Below, piece after piece: positions 45,469 to 54,520 of a DNA stretch of 64,000 nt. The translations under genes were made by a program, and so were the position numbers. The stretch's first letter is position 1. Each line of letters starts with the position of its first letter. Source of the stretch: Chryseobacterium carnipullorum (GTDB lineage: Bacteria > Bacteroidota > Bacteroidia > Flavobacteriales > Weeksellaceae); the NCBI RefSeq assembly GCF_900142785.1, contig NZ_FRCD01000017.1:62001-126000 (forward strand), written 5' to 3'. The notes under the pieces are model-generated. The model was not told the DNA's origin. It ran no database searches and worked only from the letters and a program-made list of their open reading frames with translations.

Positions 45469-45918
45469 TTATTCCTGCTGCTCTAACCAATTGGTTAATG
45501 TTTTGATGTTCTCATTATTCAATTTTGCATTTTTATGCATCAATGTATATGAGGGTACAGGCATTTGCTTCGTTTCGATTTGTTCTTTTATTGAGTTTAG
45601 TAATCTTTCTTGCTTTCGATTTGAGTATGTACCCCATTCATTAAAATTCAAATCCTCTTTTGCGCTTTTGATGTGGTTCTCTACCAATGTTCTTGCAGGC
45701 TGTACATAATCGTACCAAATATAGTTGGTATTGTTGCTATGACAATCGTAGCAGGAGGTTTGAAACATCGCTTTTACTTCAACAGGCATTTTATAGACTT
45801 GGGTAAAATCGGTTGTGTAAACCTGCCCTTTATCTATATTAAGGGCAGGTTGATAAAATTGAATTGCAATAAAAATAAACAACACTATTGCGATAATTAT
45901 TTTTACAACTTTTTTCAT
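45469..45918 (-). CDS. Haem-binding domain protein with membrane anchor (149 aa)
   Basis: One N-terminal membrane segment (IIIAIVLFIFIAIQFY) precedes a cytochrome-type motif TSCYDCHSNNTNYIWYDYV (CxxCH near 56-60) and a C-terminal helix (LNNENIKTLTNWLEQQ). This is the haem-binding domain family (PF14376 type) common in Bacteroidota. It lies between the oxidase and a DUF3347 lipoprotein and may pass electrons in copper handling. Confidence 0.75.
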   Translation of the reverse strand: MKKVVKIIIAIVLFIFIAIQFYQPALNIDKGQVYTTDFTQVYKMPVEVKAMFQTSCYDCHSNNTNYIWYDYVQPARTLVENHIKSAKEDLNFNEWGTYSNRKQERLLNSIKEQIETKQMPVPSYTLMHKNAKLNNENIKTLTNWLEQQE

Positions 45919-45919
45919 T

Positions 45920-46582
45920 TTACAATTCTTTCTTTACTGAACCACACGTAAGCATCTTATTGCCGTAATAAGGATTTTTGATTGCTTTGGCTTCACTAAT
46001 CCAAACAGCACCTTTACCATCATTGTACATTGGGCAATAATCTTGATATAGTTTCTGCGTAGTTCCAAACAGGGTAATAAGGTCGGAAACATCTTTACTC
46101 AACGATGCGAAATGCTCTCTTTGATGATCTATCTTTCCTGCATTGTCGCCAATATGCTCTGCGTTTTCTTTTGCATTTTCCGCAATCTCCATATATTCCT
46201 TATGCTTATTTGCAGGTATGGCTTTCATATCTACCTTATTTAGGGTGCTAAACAACTGTTTGCCTGCACTGGATGCTGCTTTATCATTATCTGCAACAAG
46301 CGCATTTTTTAATACAAAATAATCCTTTACTATAGGTGCGATAGTAAAGTTTTGTGCTTGCTCCTTTACAGTGGATTTTTCCACTTCTTGAGATAGCATA
46401 TCTCTTGAAGCAACAGCTGTTACTGTATCATTTTGTGTTGCTAATGACAAATTTTGAGTTTCAGCAATCGCAGTGCTATCATTAGCTTGCTGGTTGTTGT
46501 TTTTATTGGAAGACTGATTGCAGGAAACTATTACTAATGCCACTATTGCTAGTGTTATGATGGAGAAAAATATATTTTTCAT
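45920..46582 (-). CDS. DUF3347 lipoprotein, putative periplasmic copper binder
   Basis: From the ATG at 46582 the lipobox is clear (IITLAIVALVIVSC). After an Asn/Gln linker comes DUF3347 (DYFVLKNALVADNDKAASSA then QREHFASLSKDVSDLITLFG). The conserved C-terminus contains YCPMYNDGKGAVWISEA and YYGNKMLTCGSV, with Cys and Met suited to Cu(I). The same C-terminal motif recurs in the HMA-DUF3347 gene three genes upstream. It probably buffers copper at the outer or inner membrane. Confidence 0.75.
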   Translation of the reverse strand: MKNIFFSIITLAIVALVIVSCNQSSNKNNNQQANDSTAIAETQNLSLATQNDTVTAVASRDMLSQEVEKSTVKEQAQNFTIAPIVKDYFVLKNALVADNDKAASSAGKQLFSTLNKVDMKAIPANKHKEYMEIAENAKENAEHIGDNAGKIDHQREHFASLSKDVSDLITLFGTTQKLYQDYCPMYNDGKGAVWISEAKAIKNPYYGNKMLTCGSVKKEL

Positions 46583-46617
46583 TGTAATGATATTTAAAGT
46601 TATTAAAGAATGATTTT

Positions 46618-47142
46618 TCACTTATTTGTTTCAAATTCTTTCAGCTTTCGCTTCATAAATTCGATTTCTTCTGCTTGGGTTTTGAGTATGTTTTTTTGCA
46701 ATTGTATCAGTTCGGGGTTGGTAAGGTTTGCTTTTTCAGACATTAATACTGCCGCTGCGTGGTGCGGTATCATACCTTTTACAAATTCCTTATCACCAAC
46801 AAATAACTGCTCCCGAATGCCAAACCATGAAAAGAGACCTACTGCAACAGAAATTATTATAATGGCCCAATTGATTTTCTTGTTTTCATACATACCATTC
46901 ATTATCCAGATTTCAATAATCAACATTGCAGAAATCATCAGCAAGGTCATATATAAATTGTTGATGTTCAGGATAAGGTTCTGCAAACCGTCAATCATAG
47001 CGAACATAATGAAATACATTGCTACGAACATTATAACCGCCATAATTGCAAAGCGTTTGTACATTGCTAAAGAATGTTTAGCATTATGCCCCTCATCTGT
47101 AGTATGGTGTTGCATAGCAAGTTGCTTTTCTGTATTTTCCAT
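46618..47142 (-). CDS. DUF305 membrane protein (174 aa)
   Basis: It has a His-containing N-terminus, three membrane segments (FAIMAVIMFVAMYFIMFAMI, LYMTLLMISAMLIIEIWIM, WAIIIISVAVGLFSWFGI) and a C-terminal DUF305-type domain with the MIPHHAAAVLMSEKA motif. DUF305 proteins (CopM-like) bind copper through Met/His and are found in copper operons. It sits between two DUF3347 genes. Confidence 0.8.
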   Translation of the reverse strand: MENTEKQLAMQHHTTDEGHNAKHSLAMYKRFAIMAVIMFVAMYFIMFAMIDGLQNLILNINNLYMTLLMISAMLIIEIWIMNGMYENKKINWAIIIISVAVGLFSWFGIREQLFVGDKEFVKGMIPHHAAAVLMSEKANLTNPELIQLQKNILKTQAEEIEFMKRKLKEFETNK

Positions 47143-47154
47143 AACAATAAGGTT

Positions 47155-48039
47155 TTATTTGTTATTAATGGTTTCTTGTACACTGCCACAGGTAAGCATT
47201 TTAGAACCGTAGTACGGATTTTTGATTGCTTCTTCTTTACTTAACCAATTGGCTCCTTTCCCATTATTGTACATAGGGCAATGCAGGTAATAAACAGGTG
47301 CTTCTTGTTTTGATGCTTTAGTTAATTCGTATATGTTTTTGGAAAGCAAAGAGAAAGTTTCTCTTTGTTTTACCACATCTTTGTATGTAGCAATCTTTTC
47401 AGCATTTGCTGTTAAATCCTTCATCACTTCCATCCAAACGTTATGTTCTTTTGTAGAAAGTTTTGTCATTTCTACCGCTTTGATCGCTTTTATCAATTCT
47501 GTAGCTTTTGCAGATGAAGTACCTGCATCAGTTTTTATTAAGGCATCTTTTACCGAAAAATAATTATCAAAAACAGCTTTTAATTGGGGTGTAGTTTGGG
47601 CTGCATCCTTGTTTTTTTGAACCATATCGCTTTGGTTATGGTTGGCGTGTTCATTTTTCATATTCATACCATCACCCTTAACTTTTGCAACTGGCTTTAA
47701 TTCTCTGTTGTATTGGCAACATCCCGGAAGTTTGGCATAAACATCATCAGGCGCTAAGAACTTTTCGCTATCGTAACCTGCCAATGCGATACGTTTCAGT
47801 ATTTCATCCTGAGTTGTTTTTTTATCATCATAATTAAGTACAGCCATTTTGGTGTCTTTATTCCATTCTACTGTGGCTACATTTTTTACATTTCCTGCTT
47901 TTTCAATTGTGGCTTTACACATTTCACAATTGCCATATATTTTTACGGTTTCTATTTTTGCATTTTTAATTTGTGCAAAACTATTTACGGTTGATAGTAA
48001 TACGGTGATTACCATCAATATTTTTGATATTGATTTCAT
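47155..48039 (-). CDS. HMA-DUF3347 secreted copper-binding protein
   Basis: From the ATG at 48039 a signal peptide (ILMVITVLLSTVNSFAQ) precedes an HMA domain with the metal site YGNCEMCKATIE near residues 40-51 (CxxC) and AGYDSEKFLAPDDVYAKLPG. DUF3347 follows (LKAVFDNYFSVKDALIKTD), ending in HCPMYNNGKGANWLSKEEA and YYGSKMLTCGSV. It would carry Cu(I) in the periplasm to DUF3347 proteins or to the oxidase. The longer frame to 48126 has no signal and is unlikely. Confidence 0.8.
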   Translation of the reverse strand: MKSISKILMVITVLLSTVNSFAQIKNAKIETVKIYGNCEMCKATIEKAGNVKNVATVEWNKDTKMAVLNYDDKKTTQDEILKRIALAGYDSEKFLAPDDVYAKLPGCCQYNRELKPVAKVKGDGMNMKNEHANHNQSDMVQKNKDAAQTTPQLKAVFDNYFSVKDALIKTDAGTSSAKATELIKAIKAVEMTKLSTKEHNVWMEVMKDLTANAEKIATYKDVVKQRETFSLLSKNIYELTKASKQEAPVYYLHCPMYNNGKGANWLSKEEAIKNPYYGSKMLTCGSVQETINNK

Positions 48040-48135
48040 TTTGATTTTTTTTAATTTTAATAAGATATACGAAGAGTTTGCGAAAACTTGATTTAGTTTT
48101 CGACAAGGCACACGTATGGCTAACACGCCATCGTT

Positions 48136-48528
48136 TTAGCTTATTTTAGGCGGTTGCCAAATGGAAGAGTAACCTGAAGAATAATAGATTTGCTTGAAAG
48201 CGATTTTTTGCTTTTTAATTTCAGCAAAAGGGTTTGTGACTTTTAAATCAAGTGGTATTGTTAAGCTTACAGAAGATGAAGAAGCACTACATCCACAAGA
48301 GCCGTGTTTACAATTGCCATCGCAGTTGTGACCATCCTTACATTTTTTACAGGACTTGTCCTTGCAACTACTTTTATGTTCTGCTTTTGCAGATTGGTCT
48401 TTTGGGCAACTTTTTTGTTCTGAATTGGCTGTTTTTTTGGCACAAGCATAGCTTATGCTTGGCACTAGGAAAAAGCCCAAACACAGAAAAAAAATCCAAT
48501 TGATATGTTTACTTAAATTTTTCAACAC
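48136..48528 (-). CDS. Secreted Cys/Lys-rich metal-binding protein (130 aa)
   Basis: After a signal peptide ending SISYACAKK come many Cys, His and Lys: SCKDKSCKKCKDGHNCDGN and CKHGSCGC. This looks like a metallothionein-like or metal-sequestering secreted protein. It ends IWQPPKIS, a tail shared with the small protein at the other end of the island (62253-62582; DUF6660-like). It lies ~100 bases upstream of the HMA-DUF3347 gene. Confidence 0.6.
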   Translation of the reverse strand: MLKNLSKHINWIFFLCLGFFLVPSISYACAKKTANSEQKSCPKDQSAKAEHKSSCKDKSCKKCKDGHNCDGNCKHGSCGCSASSSSVSLTIPLDLKVTNPFAEIKKQKIAFKQIYYSSGYSSIWQPPKIS

Positions 48529-48685
48529 TACAAAATTATGAAATTATTTCTTTTTATTGCTATATTCTTCCATTCTTTAATTCGAAGCTGGTAATTTCAG
48601 ATATAATTTTTCAATTGTCAACATTTATTGTCTTTCTATAGTCAAAAATTATTTCTAGAGTTTTAGGAATGTAAGCTAAAATAAT

Positions 48686-48871
48686 TTATTCTTTACTGTG
48701 ATGATATTTAGAATGATGAGGTTTTGTGGGATGAAGAAATCTCTGAACTCCATAAATTATCATGGAGAGAAACATAATAACTAAGACTATCAAACAGAAT
48801 ATATCCTCCGAAGAAAGTCTATGTTTTCCCCTTCTTGTTATTCTTCTTCTAAATCTTCTTTTAAATCCCAT
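48686..48871 (-). CDS. Small basic membrane protein (61 aa), function unknown
   Basis: An Arg-rich N-terminus (MGFKRRFRRRITRRGKHRL), one membrane segment (DIFCLIVLVIMFLSMIIYGV) and a His-rich tail (HPTKPHHSKYHHSKE) suggest a small inner-membrane protein with metal-binding His residues. It is 11 bases downstream of the PAP2 gene's stop. Confidence 0.5.
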   Translation of the reverse strand: MGFKRRFRRRITRRGKHRLSSEDIFCLIVLVIMFLSMIIYGVQRFLHPTKPHHSKYHHSKE

Positions 48872-48882
48872 AATACCGTATT

Positions 48883-49671
48883 TTAAAAAAATAGCTGATA
48901 ATTAAGGCCAAAACTCTTCTGCTGGTAACTCTTCTGAAAGTAAGGAGAAATCATAGATAATGTCTTTTTATTTTTGCCTTTAAATAAAATTGTGAGTTTT
49001 GGATATAGCCAATACGCTAATTCGGTGGAAAGAATTCCGATACCGGCTCCGGCCAGGACATCTGTAGCCCAATGCTTATTATTGATTATTCTGTAAATAC
49101 TTGTAAAAACTGCAAATGGATACCCCGAAAGACTTATCCAATAATTACTGTCCCTATATTCATTGAACATAAAATGTGCAGTTGAAAATGCGATTGCTGC
49201 ATGTCCTGAAGGAAATGAAAGATTATTTGAATTATCCGGACGCTCCTCATTTATCAGAAGTTTTGATGGAATTACAATTGCTGAAGTGAAAGTCTGTGAA
49301 ATTGCTAAAATAATGGTGCGATCCTTAAAATTATGTTTTCCTTTTATACCTGCTATATTTAATCCATAAACCATCGCAGCAGGAATAAATTGAGTATAAT
49401 TATCTAATTTTGAATTACTTAATTCGTGTTCTTTTACTTCTCTTCTTACACTAATATCAATTTTTTTTATAGCAGGAATCGCAAAACTGATCGCACCTGC
49501 CGATATTAAGCTAACCGGGATAACGAGTTTTTTATAATCTAAATAATCAATTCTTATTAAAGAATCTTTTTGAGCCACATTTTGTAAATACAAACTATCC
49601 TGGGCATAAATTCTTAAAGAAAATTTCAGTAAAATAATCAGCAGCGTAAATCTCTTTATAAAATGCCTCAT
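48883..49671 (-). CDS. PAP2-family membrane phosphatase
   Basis: The three PAP2 motifs are visible: KLLINEERPD (KxxxxxxRP), LSFPSGHAAIAFS (PSGH) and IYRIINNKHWATDVLAG (Rx5Hx3D). Several membrane segments surround them. I chose the ATG at 49671, which starts directly at the signal/anchor (MRHFIKRFTLLIILLKF); the frame extends to 49698. PAP2 enzymes dephosphorylate lipids such as undecaprenyl or phosphatidyl-glycerol phosphate. Its place in a metal island is unexplained. Confidence 0.85.
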   Translation of the reverse strand: MRHFIKRFTLLIILLKFSLRIYAQDSLYLQNVAQKDSLIRIDYLDYKKLVIPVSLISAGAISFAIPAIKKIDISVRREVKEHELSNSKLDNYTQFIPAAMVYGLNIAGIKGKHNFKDRTIILAISQTFTSAIVIPSKLLINEERPDNSNNLSFPSGHAAIAFSTAHFMFNEYRDSNYWISLSGYPFAVFTSIYRIINNKHWATDVLAGAGIGILSTELAYWLYPKLTILFKGKNKKTLSMISPYFQKSYQQKSFGLNYQLFF

Positions 49672-49759
49672 ATGATATACAAATTTTGAGTGTTGCATGT
49701 TCCTATTTATTAATAATTTCCTTTAATTTCTTACTACAACATTTAAATGTAATGCTACT

Positions 49760-49780
49760 GTTCCCATAAATTATGGGAAC
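49760..49780. repeat. Perfect 21-bp palindrome between the P-type ATPase and PAP2 genes
   Basis: GTTCCCATAA-A-TTATGGGAAC has perfect 10-base arms, ~100 bases after the ATPase stop and ~90 bases before the PAP2 start. It can act as a terminator for the ATPase or an operator for PAP2; no T-run follows on the - strand. Confidence 0.5.
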
Positions 49781-49880
49781 TAAATCGAATGATATGACTT
49801 GAGAAATAATTCTTAGAATTGAGTATCCTCAGAAGACAGGATACCACAAATTGTGTTATTTTTTATGTATTCAATCTCTT

Positions 49881-51929
49881 CTAAAATTTCATTCTCTGAA
49901 TCCTTACTGCATTAAGAATAGCAATCAAAGCAACTCCGACATCAGCAAATACTGCTTCCCACATTGTAGCCAGACCACCAGCTCCAAGTACTAGCACAAT
50001 AGCTTTTACCACAAAAGCAAGAATGATATTCTGCCACACAATTCTTTTGGTTTTTTTACCAATATTGATCGCCATAGGTATTTTTGAAGGTTTATCATCC
50101 TGGATAACAACATCGGCAGTTTCTATAGTCGCGTCGCTACCAAGTCCTCCCATTGCAATTCCAACATCACTTAATGCTACAACTGGCGCATCATTTACGC
50201 CATCACCAACAAAAGCTACACTTTCATTTCTCGCTTTGATCTCTTTGACTTTGTTTACTTTATCTTCGGGAAGTAGATCTCCAAAGGCATTGTCAATTCC
50301 GATTTGTTCTGCCACATACCTTACCACAGTAGTTTTATCGCCGCTGAGCATAGTCGCTTTTACATTTAAACGATGAAGTTTTTCAACTGCTTGCTTTGCA
50401 TCGTCCTTAATGCGGTCAGCAATGGTAATGAATCCTGCATATTTCCCATCATATGCAATGGCTATGACCGTGTAAACTATCTCGGAAGGATTTACGTCAT
50501 AACTTATCTTGAATTTATCAAGTAGTTTAAAATTACCGACCAGGATTTCTTTGCCATTCACTCTCGCTTTTAGACCATGCCCTGCAATTTCTTCAGTATT
50601 TTCTAAATTGATTGAATTGTTGATTTCTCCTACATACTCATGAACAGCTGTAGCCACAGGATGGGTACTTTTACTTTCAACAATATTGACCATTTGGAGA
50701 ATTTCATTCTCATCAAGTTCTCCTTTGATATTAACATCCTGAACTTTAAAAACACCTTCTGTCATTGTTCCGGTCTTATCCATCACAACATTCTGGATCT
50801 CAGCAATCTTATCTAAAAAATTACTTCCTTTAAACAAAATACCGTTACGGCTAGCTGCCCCTATTCCTCCGAAGTAGCCAAGCGGGATAGAAATCACCAA
50901 CGCACACGGGCAAGAAATCACTAAGAATATCAATGCTCTGTACAACCAATCTCTGAAAACATAATCATCAATGAAGAAATAAGGTATTAGGCAGATCAAA
51001 ACGGCTAACGCAACTACGATTGGTGTATATATTCTTGCAAATTTTCTAATAAAAAGTTCAGTCGGCGCTTTCTGAGCTGTTGCATTCTGTACAAGTTCCA
51101 AGATTTTACTGAGTTTGCTGTCTTCATAAGCTGTATTGACTTTGACCAAAGCTACACTGTTCATATTGATCATTCCGGCCAAAACTGTCTCGCCTTTATT
51201 TTTAGAATCAGGTTTACTTTCTCCTGTTAATGCTGCAGTGTTGAAAGAGGCAGAGTCTGAGATCAATTCCCCATCTAATGCCAGTTTCTCTCCTGATTTT
51301 AGCTGAATTGTATCGCCGATTTTTGCTTCAGCAGCTTTTACTTTTTTAGGCTGATTATTTTCAATAATGGTCACCTCATCAGGACGTTGATCTAAAAGTG
51401 CCTTAATATTAGTCTTAGCTCTCGACACAGCCAAAGTCTGAAAAACCTCACCTACTGCATAAAACAGCATAACCGCTACTCCTTCTGGAAATTCCCCGAT
51501 GACGAATGCGCCTATAGTTGCAATGCTCATTAGAAAAAATTCAGAGAACACGTCACCTTGTTTTATACTTTCAAAAGCCTCTTTTAAGACAGGAAGGCCT
51601 ACCGGCAGGTAAGCAGCACCATACCAAACAATGCGAACCCAGTCTTTAAACCATTCAGGTTTAATGTAATTATCCAATGCAATACCCGCTAACAAAAATA
51701 CCAAAGAAATAATCGCAGGCAAAAACATCTGAAACGCTGTTTTATCAACTTCTCCATGGTCATGTCCATCATCATCAGTATGTTTATGCTCATCCTTTTT
51801 TTTCTTTGGAGTGCAGCATCCGTCTTCTTCAACTAATTTTTTTGCTCCGGCATCATTATAAATTTTGCCTTCTTGTGGAGTACAGCAGAGCTGCTTTCCA
51901 TTCTCGTCGTAGGTGTGTTTATGTTCCAT
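49881..51929 (-). CDS. Zn/Cd/Pb-type P1B ATPase (CadA/ZntA-like), lacks an HMA domain
   Basis: A 682-residue P1B ATPase: CPC ion motif in FLVISCPCALVISIPL near 340-342, phosphorylation motif DKTGT near 384-388, THP-type signature KSTHPVATAVHEY near 425-437, hinge VAFVGDGVNDAP and C-terminal ADVGVALIAILNAVR. CPC with the DxG in the last membrane segment marks P1B-2 pumps for Zn, Cd or Pb. Instead of an HMA domain the first ~60 residues hold CC pairs and His clusters (GKQLCCTPQEG and HKHTDDDGHDHGE). It exports divalent ions from the cytoplasm. Confidence 0.9.
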   Translation of the reverse strand: MEHKHTYDENGKQLCCTPQEGKIYNDAGAKKLVEEDGCCTPKKKKDEHKHTDDDGHDHGEVDKTAFQMFLPAIISLVFLLAGIALDNYIKPEWFKDWVRIVWYGAAYLPVGLPVLKEAFESIKQGDVFSEFFLMSIATIGAFVIGEFPEGVAVMLFYAVGEVFQTLAVSRAKTNIKALLDQRPDEVTIIENNQPKKVKAAEAKIGDTIQLKSGEKLALDGELISDSASFNTAALTGESKPDSKNKGETVLAGMINMNSVALVKVNTAYEDSKLSKILELVQNATAQKAPTELFIRKFARIYTPIVVALAVLICLIPYFFIDDYVFRDWLYRALIFLVISCPCALVISIPLGYFGGIGAASRNGILFKGSNFLDKIAEIQNVVMDKTGTMTEGVFKVQDVNIKGELDENEILQMVNIVESKSTHPVATAVHEYVGEINNSINLENTEEIAGHGLKARVNGKEILVGNFKLLDKFKISYDVNPSEIVYTVIAIAYDGKYAGFITIADRIKDDAKQAVEKLHRLNVKATMLSGDKTTVVRYVAEQIGIDNAFGDLLPEDKVNKVKEIKARNESVAFVGDGVNDAPVVALSDVGIAMGGLGSDATIETADVVIQDDKPSKIPMAINIGKKTKRIVWQNIILAFVVKAIVLVLGAGGLATMWEAVFADVGVALIAILNAVRIQRMKF

Positions 51930-51963
51930 AATAATATTTATTTAATAATTGTAAAGTTACTTT

Positions 51964-52416
51964 TTATATATCTTGACCTGATTTACTTCCGATTTTTAGA
52001 ATTTTTTTGTACCAGGCAAATTTGTTTAGACTTAAGATAAACAAGGTTAAAATTGTTGCTAAAAAAGATAATAAAAACATATTCAAAGCAAGTGCAGACC
52101 CTATCGCAGAGGCAGCCCATAGAGCAGTTGATGTTGTGAGACCCTGCATGCTTTTGGAACTGTCTTTAAATGCCAGGCCTGCTCCAATGAATCCTAAACC
52201 GGCAGGGATTGCAGCCAACATTCTTGCTATCGCAGATTTATCATCTGTAAGATGTGAAGCGACGGCTACAAATAAACAGGAAGCCATACACAGTACACTA
52301 AAAGTCCTGACGCCAGCATCTTTGTGGGCGGTTTCTCTTTCAAAACCTATTACTGCACCAAACAAAAGTGCCAATAACAATTTTCCGGCAAGTAAAAGTT
52401 CAAATTTTAGATCCAT
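51964..52416 (-). CDS. MgtC/SapB-family membrane protein (150 aa)
   Basis: It has five or so membrane segments with the family signatures GAVIGFERETAHKDAGVRTF and IPAGLGFIGAGLAFKDSSKS. MgtC-family proteins help growth at low Mg and modulate ATP synthase; here a role in ion homeostasis under metal stress is likely. It lies 34 bases upstream of the P-type ATPase in the same operon. Confidence 0.85.
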   Translation of the reverse strand: MDLKFELLLAGKLLLALLFGAVIGFERETAHKDAGVRTFSVLCMASCLFVAVASHLTDDKSAIARMLAAIPAGLGFIGAGLAFKDSSKSMQGLTTSTALWAASAIGSALALNMFLLSFLATILTLFILSLNKFAWYKKILKIGSKSGQDI

Positions 52417-52453
52417 TTAATATAAATTTATTATTTTCAGTTATTAACTTATT

Positions 52454-54424
52454 TCATTTTATAGATCTCTGTTTTAATCCATTGTTTTTAAAAAGATAAT
52501 AGGCTGTCTGATAATTCGCTATCGCTTTTTTAACATATTGCTCAGACAAAATCTCCGGATTTTGTTTGTTTGTCACTTTATCATATAAATACGTCTCTGT
52601 TTTTTGCTGTGGGCCAAGAATGACCAGTTTATTGCCTTCCATATAACCGAGTTTCTGATAGGTACTTACATATATTCTGGGAGTGTAAGTATCGCTCAAT
52701 ACGTTTTTCCCATAAAGATTACTATTATAAGTCCATCCTAAAAGGGAAAAAAGTGTAGGATACAAATCGATCTGAGAGCACATTTTGTCAATTCTGAATG
52801 GTTCTTTGTTGTTTACGTTGATAACCATTGCAGGGATATGATACTTTTGTACATCAATATCATTTTTACCTGCACTGCTTGCACAATGATCAGCAACTAT
52901 GACGACAATGGTATTTTTATACCATGGTTTATTCTTAATTTTTTTAAAAAACTGACCGATTGCATAATCAGTATATTTCACGGCTCCCTCCCTTCCTGAT
53001 CCTGAGGGTATATTAATCTTCCCATCAGGATATGTATAAGGACGATGATTGGAAGTGTTCATTACAAAATCATAGAAGGGTTTTCCTACTGCAAATTTTT
53101 GATCTGCTTGCTTAATCACCTGATCATATAGATTTTCATCACAAACACCCCAAGCATTCTCAAAAGTGATATTTTTTTCATCGATTGGAATCCTTGGAGA
53201 CTGATAATCTTCTTCTACAAAAGAATTTCTTTTCCGATCAACAATTGTATATCCATTATTACCAAAATACTTATTCATATTATCGAAATAACCGTCACCT
53301 CCGTACAAGAATGAAGTATCGTATCCCTTCTGACTGAAAATTGATCCTACGGTAGTAAGATTATTATTTTCTTTCCTACGAACAATACTATTCCCCGGTG
53401 TAGGGGGAACGGCAAGTGAAAGCGCTTCCATGCCTCGCACAGTTCTTGTTCCAGTAGCATACATATTCGTAAATAAAATGCTGCGGTTCGCCAATGAATC
53501 CAATATGGGGGTCAGATTCTGATTGCTGCCAAATATTTTCATAAAGTCTGCACTGAAACTTTCTAAGGTGATCATAATAACATTTGGCTTCTCATATGAA
53601 TCAGCTCCCTCAATTTTGCGTGAGATTGAGAAATCTTTTGATAAAAAATGTGAATTGGATTCGTGCAGATCATTTCTTACAATGTTAAAAGCCTCCTGAT
53701 TATCAATAAGTTTATAGAAGTGCTCATAGTTGATCTCATTATTTTTATAAGCAGAAAAAAAAGAATAGATTCCTGATTTTGACAGCTCATTCTGATACCT
53801 GTTTTCACTCTTCTCTGCCAAGCTATTGTCAATAAAAAATGCGTAGGTGATCGAAATAAAAAGCAATCCGAAAAAGACAGTACACCTTTGTAAAAAAGAT
53901 GTACTTCCGGTAAAATTATAAGTAAAGTATTGCCTTTTATAGAAAAATAAAAATACTAAAGAAGCCATTATTAACATGGCTGTAATAAGCAATGGTAAAG
54001 GATATGACTCGTTAATATTATTGACTACTTCGTAAGTATAAATCAGGTAATCAACCGCAATAAAATTAAATCGGCTTTCAAATTCCTGCCAGAATGTTAT
54101 TTCAGCAAAAAATGAAAATAATAAGATAAGAACCGCTATTGTAAAACAAATAAAAGTAATAACTCTATTGAGCAACGAATTATTATATTTCTGAGGAAAT
54201 AAAAGCATATAAAGACTGTATGGTAGCACAAAAAACACACCGACACCTATATCAAATAAAAATCCCAGAGCTAATATTTTAAAAAATGAAAGAAAAGTAA
54301 GATCAGCTTTTTCTAGGCTGGAAAAGGATAATCCTACTCTAAGAAGAAAGGATATGATAATATATAAAAAGAAAAAGTTAAACAGTAAGCTGTAAGTACT
54401 TCTCGTAAATTTAATTATTTGCAT
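52454..54424 (-). CDS. LTA synthase-like sulfatase/phosphatidylglycerol transferase (656 aa)
   Basis: Five N-terminal membrane segments are followed by an extracellular sulfatase fold. The catalytic Thr is in ATGTRTVRGMEAL, the metal acidic residue in MITLESFSADF, and the later motif is IVVIVADHCASS. Enzymes of this family transfer glycerol phosphate or phosphoethanolamine to envelope polymers or lipid A. In a metal island it may modify the cell surface, together with PAP2. Confidence 0.85.
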   Translation of the reverse strand: MQIIKFTRSTYSLLFNFFFLYIIISFLLRVGLSFSSLEKADLTFLSFFKILALGFLFDIGVGVFFVLPYSLYMLLFPQKYNNSLLNRVITFICFTIAVLILLFSFFAEITFWQEFESRFNFIAVDYLIYTYEVVNNINESYPLPLLITAMLIMASLVFLFFYKRQYFTYNFTGSTSFLQRCTVFFGLLFISITYAFFIDNSLAEKSENRYQNELSKSGIYSFFSAYKNNEINYEHFYKLIDNQEAFNIVRNDLHESNSHFLSKDFSISRKIEGADSYEKPNVIMITLESFSADFMKIFGSNQNLTPILDSLANRSILFTNMYATGTRTVRGMEALSLAVPPTPGNSIVRRKENNNLTTVGSIFSQKGYDTSFLYGGDGYFDNMNKYFGNNGYTIVDRKRNSFVEEDYQSPRIPIDEKNITFENAWGVCDENLYDQVIKQADQKFAVGKPFYDFVMNTSNHRPYTYPDGKINIPSGSGREGAVKYTDYAIGQFFKKIKNKPWYKNTIVVIVADHCASSAGKNDIDVQKYHIPAMVINVNNKEPFRIDKMCSQIDLYPTLFSLLGWTYNSNLYGKNVLSDTYTPRIYVSTYQKLGYMEGNKLVILGPQQKTETYLYDKVTNKQNPEILSEQYVKKAIANYQTAYYLFKNNGLKQRSIK

Positions 54425-54520
54425 AGGGAAGTTTCATATATGATTAATTATTACTGTGTAAATGATATAGGACCTTGAATCATGCTTTGGTCATCCTTAT
54501 TAATCTATTTAATCTCAATC

